64,000 bases of DNA from Lycium barbarum (lineage: Eukaryota; Streptophyta; Magnoliopsida; Solanales; Solanaceae). Below the pieces are notes generated by a model. The model was not told the DNA's origin. It saw only the letters and a program-made list of their open reading frames with translations, and made no database searches. The stretch is taken from contig NC_083345.1 in NCBI RefSeq assembly GCF_019175385.1, positions 126,173,657 through 126,237,656 of the forward strand, read 5' to 3'. The translations under genes were made by a program, and so were the position numbers. Shown here one piece after another: positions 36,270 to 46,977 of this stretch. Each line of letters starts with the position of its first letter. Within the stretch, counting starts at the first letter, position 1.

Positions 36270-36786
36270 CATAAGATCATCAAAATCTTCTTCAACATTT
36301 ACGGGATAAGGCTCATTTCGACGCCAATCTTGAAGATAAATAACAACTTGCACCAATTTCAAAGTCAAAAAACTCCTAAATGAATCAAGAATATGGCCCC
36401 GGTGCTAAATGCACATTCCGATTTAAATTTGTCCCATCACCCTTTTCACCTTCTAATTGAAAGTTTAAATTTGATTGTTTGTACTTGGAATTGGAAGTGT
36501 CAACCTTATTTGGATTTCTAGGACAAGTTTTCAAATGTTTATTCAGTCCAGTTGTTCCAGTTTTAGTTGGATCAGCTAAGAGAACTTTACCACAATACCT
36601 GCACTTTGCTTTATTAATTCCATCTTCTATGAGCTTATCATAATGCGGCCAAGCAGCAGATCTTAGTTGTATAGCTTTCCTCTTCACAGTCACTGGATCT
36701 TGTTCAACTTCCAGTGTTGAATTGAGAGATTCAGTAATAGGTGTGCTTCCACCCACATTGGTTGTTTGACTTGCTTCATCTTTCAT
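36270..36786 (-). pseudogene. Truncated hAT transposase: BED finger joined to the C-terminal tail
   Basis: From ATG 36786 (MKDEASQTTN), residues 40-87 form a BED zinc finger: WPHYDKLI, then CRYCGKVL, GLNKHLKTC; the spacing CxxC...HxxxxC is right for DNA binding. The frame stops at 36385. One base out of phase, the sequence continues as HILDSFRSFLTLK, YLQDWRRNEPYP and VEEDFDDLMKLEL, the very end of plant hAT transposases, and then reaches a splice-donor-like GTATG near 36257. The several hundred residues in between, including the catalytic acids and most of the dimerisation region, are missing. A 5'-leader intron is plausible (TTTAG just before the ATG; CAG/GTAAATT near 37165). It cannot catalyse transposition. 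It might still bind element ends if translated, which is speculation. Confidence 0.75.
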
Positions 36787-37272
36787 CTAAACAGAGAGGA
36801 GATTACAAATGTTATAAGAAAGGAAAGTAATAAGATTAAAATGAGTAATAAGATAATTTCTTGTAACATACAATTTATATACTAATCAATTTTGCACTAC
36901 TCAGTTCATCAAAGTTCAAATAAAAGATTAAATATTGAGTCACCGACAATACATTTAATAGAGAGCTGAAAATCAACACATAATTGTGGGTCTAAAGAAA
37001 CAACTTATAAGATCCAGCTATGTTCTAGATTCTCATAATTGAATACTATAAGTTTAAGGAACTATCAAACAAAAATTCGACGATAATTGCACAAATTTCA
37101 TAGGCAAAAACATGATTTAAGACAAGAAATGAAAGTAATATAACAGTAAAATGAGTGGAATTTACCTGACATAGTTCAAATTTTATTCACTTAAATGAGT
37201 TGTGTGGTCTCGACCCGAGCTTGGGGAGTATATAAAACCCTAGTTCAGATAAATTAGAACACAACGAAATTG

Positions 37273-37303
<31 letters not shown>

Positions 37304-38059
37304 ACTTGGAGGTGATAGGGATTACCTGATTAGGGTTTTTTTTGTGTGTTAGGTGACTTGGAGCTTTTGTGTATGTGTAAAGGTCGACTTGGAGCTTTTG
37401 TGTGTGTAATGTGCTAGGGATTTACACTGTGAACTGATGGGTAGGTCTAGCCTATTGGGCAGGACTAGTAATTTAATACCGTGGGCCTTTAGGCTTTATT
37501 GATATTTATTTCGGTATTTATCGAATTACTGTAATTGTAAATAACAAACACCCCTTTTTTTGTGTCCGTTGTTTATATGAGGTTTAAGTGGGTAATGAAG
37601 GCCGGAGAGATGGGTTTTATGGGTTTGATCTGTTGATTTTATATGGAGGAAATATGTTGGGTGTTGTCATTGCAGCTTTAAATCGTGAATCAAACACTGA
37701 TTTCGTAGTGACCTCATGCTTGCCTTTTTCTTTATCTTCGTTGGCAATTTCGCCGGAGGAACTTCATCAGCCGATGGCTTGAGGAGCTTCACCAGCCTTC
37801 TTCTTTATTTTCATTTACTTCATGGGTGTGTTGAAAATCAAAATGGATCTTATATGTTCTTTGTTTTTGGTTGAAAATTGTACTCATTGATCTTTTTGAT
37901 GGGTTTTGCTGAATGGATCTTATATGTCTTTATTTTCTTTTTGAAAATTGTTCTTTGGGTTTAATTTGGTGGGTATATAATGGGTCGCGTTTTATTATGG
38001 GGCTGTTTAATTTAATTTAGTGCTAAATTATTGGGAAATGGTAAATAGGATGTTATATT

Positions 38060-38216
38060 TTTAATGAGGTGTCCAATGACACCGTGGCAGTCTGTTAGGG
38101 TTGGGGATAAATGTAAAAAGTTTATTAACGGTAGGGATACGTTTAGTTACAAAAATTTATTAAGGATAAATGTGAACTATTTACTAAAGTACAAGGGTAA
38201 ATCCAACCCCTTTCCC
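38060..38216. mobile_element. Solitary MULE-type terminal repeat
   Basis: Reversed, this begins GGGAAAGGGGTTGGATTTAC and contains CTACCGTTAATAAACTTTTTA. The style resembles MULE long terminal repeats (compare 28753-28915), but no partner end was found in the window. Confidence 0.45.
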
Positions 38217-38312
38217 ACTGGATAATTACAAGCCAACTTTCTTGGATCCAACATTTTTTCTTGGTTCCGCCATTTTTTTTCTTAATTATGTAAATAATTC
38301 TACTTGCATTTG

Positions 38313-38599
38313 CTTACGAAAATTCTGATTATCTACTTCCTTATTTTTTGTATTTCAAATATATTCTGTGTGATTTGCTACAGCCTATTGCGTTCGTCCT
38401 TCATCGGGTTTGAGGTTCCGATAAGTTGTTGAGTTAATTCGTTCTATTCTGAGAATATATATTCTATAACCTCGGGTACATTGAAGGGAATAATTTCCTT
38501 AAGGAAACACTGTGAATTCAGCGGGCTCGAATTATTCCTTTTACATTTATTTTTCAGATCTGTTTAAGTAAATATCGAATACAGAATGCCAACAATCTT
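38313..38599 (+). repeat. LTR-like direct repeat, copy A
   Basis: About 287 bp, clearly homologous to 44188-44476. Shared blocks include GGAATAATTTCCTTAAGGAA, CTCGAATTATTCCTTTTACA and ATCGAATACAGAATGC. It may be the downstream part of an LTR; the upstream part seen in copy B is missing here. Confidence 0.65.
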
Positions 38600-39057
38600 A
38601 AAGAAATTATTTTTACTGTTATAATGTTTCCGGGCTCTGCTTTGTTTGAGGAAAAACGAGAAAGGAGAATTGTTTTATCGAATGATGGAAGAAATTGGGG
38701 GTGAAATGCACGATGTTGGTCCGCTAGTGATCCGGAAAGTTGTGTGATTACGCGCCGAAATATTTCGAACTGCCGTCACTATTGCAAAACGTTCGTGGCT
38801 TTCCAATATATTTGGGTTCAAGTTTGCCAATTCAAAAGACATAGATATCCGTTTATGTTACTTAACCAACAAAAGCAAGCAATTCACAGTATCAGTGATA
38901 TTGGAGAAACACAATGAAAGAAACTATTTTGAAAAGAATTATTGGAACTCAAATAGCAGAGAAAACGAAAGTAGTTTATGATGAAATAGAAGCCAAGCCA
39001 AGTATGCGTTGGAAAACTTATTATGTTTCTTCATTGGTCCATTGGATGTTTTCCATA

Positions 39058-42000
39058 TGTTGACACCCAATTTTGTCTCTCCTTATTTTCTTGGGCTTCT
39101 AAATTTATTAACGAGCTAAATACTTTATTTTCACTACTATTTTTTTATTTTTTACTACTATTAATATCGTTACTTTCATTTTCGCTATTTTACTATCAAC
39201 ATTACTAGCATTACGTTATCGCAAATTTTTATGGTTCGTCGTCATTTCATTTTCGGATTTGGACTCGTTAAATTAATTATAAGTCAACACTTTATTAAAT
39301 CTTTATTTTCTACATATTAATCACTAATTATCATCATTATACATATACAAGTTAATCACTAAGAAGCCCAAAAAGAATTAAGTTAAAGGAGAAAAGGGCA
39401 TAAAATTTTCAGCCAAATCAAGCCCAACCAATTCACATTATTTTCGGACCAGCCCACACTTTAAATTCACCAACTCAACCCAACCCACATGTTTAATTTC
39501 GGCACCAGCCCATTACCCTTCCACCCGATCCAGCCCACTACCCGCCTAAACTACCCGACCCGGCCCATTTCTCTTAAAACTTATTCACTTCTAACCCTAA
39601 ATGAATGAAACCAGCAGCACCGCACAGCTCTTCACCCTCCTCCCTCCTCTCTCTCTTCCTCTCCATTTTCAGCAAATCTTCTCCCTTTCTTTAGCTGTGA
39701 ACAACCTTTGTCTACCCATTTTCATACACAAGTTGTCTCTACGTCTGCTTTACCTGAGCTTTCTGTCTTGACAGGAGAAAGCTTTCCCCTTTCTTGCTTC
39801 AAACGCGAGCTGATCCTCACAGACCATAAATGGTCGAACCATTTGCAGATAACAACGAAGTCAAACCATTTGAAATCTGTTTTAAACGGATTCATGTTTG
39901 ATTCGTTTTTTTTTTAAACCCTAGTTCAACATCCCGCCCAAAATCGAAACCCTAGATTTGGGTCTACACCTATAAATGTCACTCTAAGTCTTGAGCCGAG
40001 AGGAAAAGAAAAAAAAATGGGAATTAATTTTATTTTTACCTAGTCCCGTCTAATTAAGAAAAAATCAATTTGAAGTAAAGTTTTCGTTGAGTCCGGGCTG
40101 ATTCCCCCTCGTTTTAAATTCTCGTTTGTTTCATTGTGTTCGGGTGTGTTGAGGACTGCACTCGAAGAAATTCGAGCGTCGTTCGCGTTCGAGCGTTGAT
40201 CCGAGATTCACACCCCTGTTCACTGCACACGAAGAAGGTCAGAAACCCTCCTTCTTCTATTGCTTTAAGCTCTGTTCTATGTAAACTTATGCAGTTTGAT
40301 TAGCTTGTCTATTTTGCTTATGGATTTATTTTAGTGTCTGTTTACTATATGTTTGTGTATATTTATGAATTAGTTGTTAGTATAACATTGTTAGCAGTTT
40401 AGCATTACAAGTCTGTCCTTTAGTTAATATTGGGTTGTTTGTTTATGTTGGTTTAATGACCATTGTGTGATTAGTATAGTCTAGCTTTAGTGTAGTGTTA
40501 GCATTAGTTTATGTTGTTATGATTAATCTTTCAAATGTGTCATTAGTTCATATTTATGTTCAAATGTTAGTATGTATAACTCCAAAAACCTGTTAATCTT
40601 TTTGTGTTAAATAAGTGCCCATGTTAAATGTTATTGCCTTATTTAGTTTAGTCTGAGTCTGTTAATACCCATGTTATTCTTAATAGTCCTTATCATGTGT
40701 TATTAGTATACTGAGGCTGTATTTTAAGACTCCAACTCACCTGTTTTAACTTGTCTCCACTTAGCTTAAGCATAAAAATTGTTAGAAATGTGTTTGATAT
40801 TGAGTAAATAGGTCTTAATCCTCTAAAGGATATCCCCATGTTGTTTCTTTTGTTATTGGAATGGTTTATGGTCTACAATGCACTAGAGGTGATCTAAAGT
40901 GTTTAATTTATCCCTATGTGCTGATTAAAGTAACTTTTATACCTGTTAGGATGATCCATAGTTCATTTGGAATAAAGCATGTCTTTATATGTGAAAAATG
41001 ATCAATTATGCCCCTCGTATGCCTCTGTTTTGCCAAAATCAGTTTGTATGTGCCATCATGTGCCAATATCTGATTCAGACTACTCTATTTTCAAAGGGAA
41101 ATAAATCTGTGGTTTGAGTACTTGCTTGAAAGACCCAAAAATGGCATGAACCCTTTTTTTTTTTGGTAAATTGAACATAGCATGTCTGTTTAAATGAAGA
41201 TTCAATCCTGTATTTAGCACAATTTGTTGTGTGTTTGAAAGCATGCCTTATATTTAATTGGATTGTTTACTTTGTCTGAAACTGCCTATATGATTCCATG
41301 GCTGGCTGCTGCACTTGTTGACATCTCGTGTGTCTGCCTGTCTAGTTCTTTTACGACCTTACATTGCAAATGTGTTGCTGTTCGATTATGTGTATGTATA
41401 TGACTGGTATACCTTAGTTGATACATTTATGGGGAGATTAGTTAGTCATTATGGATTAAGCTTGAACCCTCCCCGATGTTAGCCATGCCTGGGATTCATG
41501 AAATCCCTTGGAACTTGTGCAACATCGGGAAGACGGAGGCAAAAACTTTCCAATATTAACCTTCTAAGCATCCTTATGAATGTGTATAGGCGAGATATAC
41601 TTAAATATACACAATATATACATAATCCACTGGTCTGTTGTTGAATTTCATATCATATATGTCTTGCCTTGTTTAATAGTTATGTATATTTCTAATTCTT
41701 TATCTTTGTTTTTTGCATGTGCACTTTGGGAGCAAATTAGGGTCTCCGTAAAAGATTCTCATGGCTACAAGAAGTCTCGTTTGAGACTTGACCCGCAGCC
41801 CCCCTTTCCTTCGTGTCACTCTCGCCTTCTTCGTATTTCGGTGTTGGGCTAAAAGCCCAACATAATGTGCCTCTCGGATCATCCTCTATCAACCAAAAAA
41901 AGACTTTGGGCCAAAGCCCATACGGCAGAGATACAAGACAGCAGCCTTAAAATGGGCCAAGCCCATTTAAACATATGTGTTTCCGTTACTCTATTTTTAT

Positions 42001-43011
42001 CTGTTTGCTTGCCTAACATTTATCTTATTTTTCTTGTCTTTCTTGGCTTAGATGAATTTCTAATAGAATTAGCGGGGATAGTTTAGTGATAATGGGTAGT
42101 TAGAATTTGAATTTGCTTTCATGGTTTAATAATTTAGCCTATTTCGTCGGTTCAAAATTTCTTTTAATTGCTCTTTACAAGTCTAAAATGGATTGAGTAA
42201 TCCGATCAAGAATTAAATCCGATTTCAAATTATCCACCTACTTTAAATTATAACTTAACATTATTTTATAAACCTTTTTTTAGTTTTATGGTTAATTCTA
42301 TTTAAAGGCAATAAATGGCCATTTCTAATAGTGATCAATCTTTTTTCCAAAATTCATATCTTTATTTTCCCCAAACAAGGCCTAATTTTCAAAAAAGAGG
42401 TAGTTATATTTTTAGACTACTTTTTACATAATAGTAGGGAGTTAATTTGTTTATTGTCTTCTTGATCTTATTTTGTTACTCAATAAGCTAAGCAGTTAAA
42501 AAATGAATTAATAATCAATCATTGAATTCCGTGTGCGAGTTGTTTATTTCACGAATAGGCCGGACCAACTAGCTGTATCCTTTTCGACTAATCCTACATA
42601 TTTTGTTAATATGGCTAAAGTCTTTTCTATAAACCACTACCTTATTTTAATTTAAATAGTAGCCTTATATTCTCCATTTTGAAATCCTGGTAATACTTAC
42701 AAATTATTTTCCCAAACATTTAAGATGTTATACTTGTGTATTTTTAGTCTTAATTAATTAACATAAGTCCGGTCGGTTAACCATTGTTAATGAATTTTAA
42801 AGGGTGCCTAATACCTTCTCTTTAGATTAGTTGAACCCTTACCTACATCTTTTGGTTTCGTAGACTTTAAAATAAAATCAACTTTAGATAATTACTTTAA
42901 TGAACTTTAGGTGTCCTAATTCACCGTAAATAATTAGGTGGTGACTCCCTAACTTTAATTAACCCCGGAATTACTGGATGTTATAAACCATTTTGACTTC
43001 GGTTAAAAACA
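39058..43011 (+). mobile_element. Solo LTR of the gypsy family, third copy
   Basis: Starts TGTTGACACCCAATTTTGTC, like 5602, and its last 250 bp match the 3' end of that LTR (TAAGTCCGGTCGGTTAACCA and a GTGTCCTAATTCACC block). I place the right end at 43011 (AAAAACA), because the flanks are then CCATA (39053-39057) and CCATC (43012-43016), a target duplication with one change. The last 40 bp have diverged from the other copies, so that end is less sure. It carries the same TGGGCY palindromes (41843-41967). Confidence 0.8.
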
Positions 43012-43016
43012 CCATC

Positions 43017-44015
43017 TACGTGATTAAACATAAATATGATGGTGGTAGTGAAAGGAGCAATGCTTGAAGCCCTTAATTGTTCTATTATTGTAAAACGGTG
43101 TTACTATTGATCGCTATGGTTAAGCCATTAAATTGCAGAAAAGTTAATCTCGAATCATGAGTTCATGCATACTGGCGAGAAAGGTTTTTCCCAATACAAT
43201 AATTATTTCAATGTATTCCTAGATTTCTTATCTACTGACAGATGCAAGTATCTAGTGACTTTGGTAAGGAATATGCAAATCACGCCATTGCGTGCAGATT
43301 GAAGTGGTTCGAAATGGTGTCACTCATCTTTTAATTTATACCCTCTATTATTTAAAAGTTTATTTTTTGTAAATATTAAGGTAGATGCTTATCATTTGAA
43401 ATTGGAGAAGAAAGTTACTCTTTTCAGAGAAAAGAAAGCTACTATTTTCAGAGATTAAACCTTCGATGTTTCTACTTCCTAGATTGGAGATTAAAATCTG
43501 CGTGATTTTATACTTTGTTTTATTACTCGATTTGAAGAGATAAAAACTTCACCGATTTATTAAATATGTGTTTGTCAGAAATTATTCAATTTGAAGATGT
43601 AAAAACTTCACCGTTTTATTCTTTGTTAAAGAGAAGAGGAAGATTATGATCGTAAGGATGTTCATTGCATTCTGTGGTCTCAGATATTTTCAGTTTTATG
43701 TATTTTTTGTTTTTTCAGATTTATTCAAGTTTCTAGTTTAGTGATTTTGAACACAGGTTTACTAACAATCTTAAGAAATCTAATCCCCTCAGTTGCCAAG
43801 GCTAATGGATTACTTGTGTGCATATGGTTGTCTAGGTATAGACCAAAGCTCGACGGTTCAAAGATATCAAATCTACCAATTGACCGAGTATATCCGACAT
43901 ATGTTCACTATAAAAAGTTCAAAGGGAAACCTACTTATCTAGATGCAATTGATCTTTACTTGCATATCACACACTTGTCTGTGCATTCCTTTATCATATA
44001 GTCATTCCCTATTCA
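43017..44015. other. No gene seen
   Basis: Repeat-derived sequence between the two LTR-like copies. It contains several AAACTTCACCG and ATTTGAAGA short repeats (43440-43610). An open stretch at 43741-44001 has no recognisable homology and I do not support it as a gene. Confidence 0.5.
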
Positions 44016-44476
44016 TGTGGGGGATTGGTGGGTATTTTTGGTGTGAATTAGAAATAAAGATCTTATTCCTCGCGCCTTTTCCGAAAATGTAATTATTTTC
44101 TGAAAAGGCATTCAGAAAAGACACACCTAATTTTCCTAGCAGACACCTTTGTTGGCTATAAATATCGAGTCATTGCTTCAAATTTTCCTTACGAAAGTTC
44201 TGATTATCTTCTTCCTTATTTCTGCACTTCAAATATATTTTGTGTGATTTATTGTCGCCTGTTGTGTTCGTCGTTCACCGGGGTTTGGAGTATCGCTACG
44301 CTGGTGAGTTAATTCATTCTATCCTGGGAGGATATGTTTCATAACCTCAGATACAATGAGCGGAATAATTTCCTTAAGGAAACGTTGTGAATTCAGTGGC
44401 CTCGAATTATTCCTTTTACATTTACTTTTCAGATTCTGTTTAGTAATTATCGAATACAGAATGCTAGCAATTATCG
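44016..44476 (+). repeat. LTR-like sequence, copy B
   Basis: Begins TGTGGGGGATTGG at 44016, preceded by ordinary sequence, and has TATAAATA at 44157-44164. From 44188 it matches 38313-38599. A GTGAGT at about 44302 and a TTTTCAG at about 44433 could be a leader intron. This looks like a retroelement promoter and leader; the family is not identified. Confidence 0.55.
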
Positions 44477-44634
44477 AGACAGACTCTATGTTATACTTTA
44501 TAAAAAAATCAAAGAGAAGAGTAAGGCTAGACCTTACCTTCCTAATCCTAATGAGGTAACGAACGACTCTATATTACTTAACGATGTGATTAGAATTAGG
44601 AGTTTAATCTTGAAATCAGGGATCTCCACTCAAG

Positions 44635-44928
44635 CAGGGGCGGAGCTACCCTTGATCGAGAGGTGCCAAGCGACACCCTTCGCCGGAATTTTTTTGATTT
44701 TATCGGTATGTGATAAGACAAAGTACATTCTATGTTTTGATGATTGTCAAACTGCTGGAGAAATAGAGAGAGACCTAGTTCGTGATATGCTCTCTCTGTA
44801 CGGTGTACAGCTAGCAACAACAACAGTAAAGCTGCACTGCCAACTGCACAATTGTACAACAGTGCTGCGACCCATGTTTTAAGTCAAACATGGGATGAGT
44901 AGTCTCTATCTCACCCACATATTCCCCA

Positions 44929-44983
<55 letters not shown>

Positions 44984-45731
44984 TTGTTCCAACATATTGG
45001 GTACCACCTGAAAACCTAAACATTGGCGCCACAAGTTCTCAAGTGCTCTCAAGAACAAAGCCACTTACAAGCTAAAGAACCTGATCCAGACACTAGATTA
45101 TGTCTATGTTCTTTAGGTTGTTGTGAGTTGTTGTTCACTCTATAAATTGTAAACCTACTTTTCATTCAAGAAGTTGTTGTAGGTAGCTTAAATTCTCAGT
45201 AGTTGTTAGGCAGTTTACCTATTCAATCCTTGGCTAGAGTTAGTTAAGGTGTATTAGTTTGGTTTAGCTAGAGTTAGTCAAACGTGGTTGTGTGCTTGGC
45301 TAAGGGTAGTTAAGACTTGTAGCTTATAATAGGTGTATTGTAAGGGTGAGGGATTTATGTGAGTTAAATTCCTAGATTGCAAGAGGTTGTAATCTGAAGT
45401 TGCTCAGTGTAGTTAAGTGAAATCCTAGGTGGTAGGTCGTGATTTTTAATCCCTTGAGCAAGGAGTTTTCACGGTAAAAATCTTGTGTTATTTACCTTCT
45501 GCACTATCTAAGAGAACTGGTAGACAACCAGGTCTCTGCATATACTGTTTGGTGGACGCACTGTTTATAACAGTATATATACTAATGTTGACACACCTTG
45601 AGAAAAGCTGAAAGTTCAGCGCATCAGTTAAGGGGTTGCAAAAATTTCCTAAATCTCATGTTTGAACTTGGGTTGTGACATATCTATATTTTTTGACAAC
45701 CTTTAGTATGAATCATGGCTCTACCACGGCT
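44635..45731. mobile_element. MITE (GGGGCGGAGC type) containing a solo LTR
   Basis: Left end AGGGGCGGAGCTACCC; right end reversed reads AGCCGTGGTAGAGCCATG, a decayed match. CTCAAG occurs on both sides (44629-44634 and 45732-45737), consistent with a target duplication. Its interior is occupied by the LTR at 44711-45572, so the MITE itself is only about 230 bp. Confidence 0.6.
44711..45572 (+). mobile_element. Solo copia-type LTR
   Basis: 862 bp, TGATAAGACAAAG to TTATAACA, flanked by GTATG and GTATA (4 of 5 bases). The block GGTCGTGATTTTTAATCCC followed by AAAATCTTGTGTT is typical of copia LTR 3' halves in plants. It holds an AT microsatellite at 44935-44979. Confidence 0.7.
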
Positions 45732-45737
45732 CTCAAG

Positions 45738-45884
45738 AGGCAGATTTCAGATATAACCTTGCATAGGAAAGCCAATAATGTAGCAGACACATTGATAAAT
45801 ATTGGTGTTGTGGAGAAACATGAGACTATTTTCATTGAGGTTCTTTCTTTGTCAAGGCAAGTTACCGCCTCACTGAAAGAATGA
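45738..45884 (+). pseudogene. RNase H-like fragment
   Basis: Encodes ITLHRKANNVADTLINIG, which resembles the HxxREANxxADxLA motif of plant RNase H domains found in LINEs and related genes. Only this short end is recognisable. The MITE at 44635-45731 sits immediately upstream. Confidence 0.45.
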
Positions 45885-46435
45885 TCAAGAAGGATTATCA
45901 AATTTCGAAATCAGAATTAAGAAAGGTTAATTTACTTTTGATATATCGATAGTGTAACATCGCTAATTTACTTTTGTTATATCGATAGTGTAACATCGCT
46001 TGTACATTAACTATCGACCTCTTGAAAGCTTACAATATCAGTATATAGGTAGTTTTTCTAGTGTGTGTATATATAGGGACTTTTGTATAAGCAAATATTT
46101 TAGAAGCCTTTTAAATATGTGATCAATAACCTTCATTAATTGATCCATTTTTCTTATGAAAAACAATTAATCCCTTTTCTCTTAGGTTGTTCTTATTTCT
46201 GAAGATCAATATCTTAAATCCATGAGAAATGGCAGGGGATGACGTTCAAAAACTTTTGTTTCCGACAGGCCCTCCTCCTCCTCGGTTCTATGAGATTGGA
46301 GATATCTAGAGTAAGATGGACAAAGTAATCAATGTGATGCTTAATAAAGATTAATAAATTAAAAGAAAATGGATGGTAATTACTTGACTGTCACAGTAGA
46401 TACATTTTGGGAAAGGGCTATGCTTAAGAATACAA
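45885..46435. other. psaN downstream region, no gene seen
   Basis: Contains a short tandem duplication near 45930-46000 (ATATCGATAGTGTAACATCG twice). The psaN 3' UTR and poly(A) site should lie in its right part, read leftward. Confidence 0.5.
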
Positions 46436-46942
46436 TCACCATTTCCAGAACACATTAGAACCACACTTGTATTTGTCCTTGCCCTCGCACTCCAAGGCCA
46501 AGTCTTCACTTATAAATGGCACTTTCTGAATTTACCAAAAGACAAATATTAGCATGTCATTATCAAAACATAAACTACACAAAGGTAAAACAGAGGATTA
46601 TATATACCAGGTCAAACACCGAAAAATAAGAAAATTAAGTTTCGAATCTATATATAATATAAAGCTAGGCATAGACAATCCTATGTGGCACCTCTCTATG
46701 ACCTCCATTGGCATTTATCTTTTTTCTCCTTTTTTTGACTTTTTCACTCTTTTCTTTTACTTATTTTATTTTAGAAAATCATCTCCATAACTTATACCTC
46801 TTAATTGCTCCATTAGTAATACTAATTTAGCCACATAACAAATTGCAATAACACCCAAATTAATGTTTGTCTGAGCAGCCCACGTAGCAGCACAACATAA
46901 ATATAGAGCATCCACTAACTATTCCTCCATCTTTTCCTATTC

Positions 46943-46977
<35 letters not shown>

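Larger units (their letters stand above)
34250..37555 (-). mobile_element. Deletion-derivative hAT element (ends uncertain)
   Basis: The left end region has TAGGGCCAGGCG followed by TTCGGTATTCGG-type subterminal motifs; the right end, reversed, has AGGGGTGTTTG followed by ATACCGAA motifs. These resemble hAT ends but no clean 8-bp duplication was found. Inside, on the minus strand, a BED finger exon and the C-terminal tail of a hAT transposase survive. Confidence 0.5.

Noticed and set aside
43741..44001. 86-codon open frame between the LTR-like repeats
   Set aside because: No recognisable domain, no gene context and a non-repetitive but unsupported sequence; kept only as a mention.
46496..46510. 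A possible frameshift in psaN exon 3
   Set aside because: Careful recounting of this line gives exactly 90 bases for the exon, in frame through to the terminal CGSNVFWKW.
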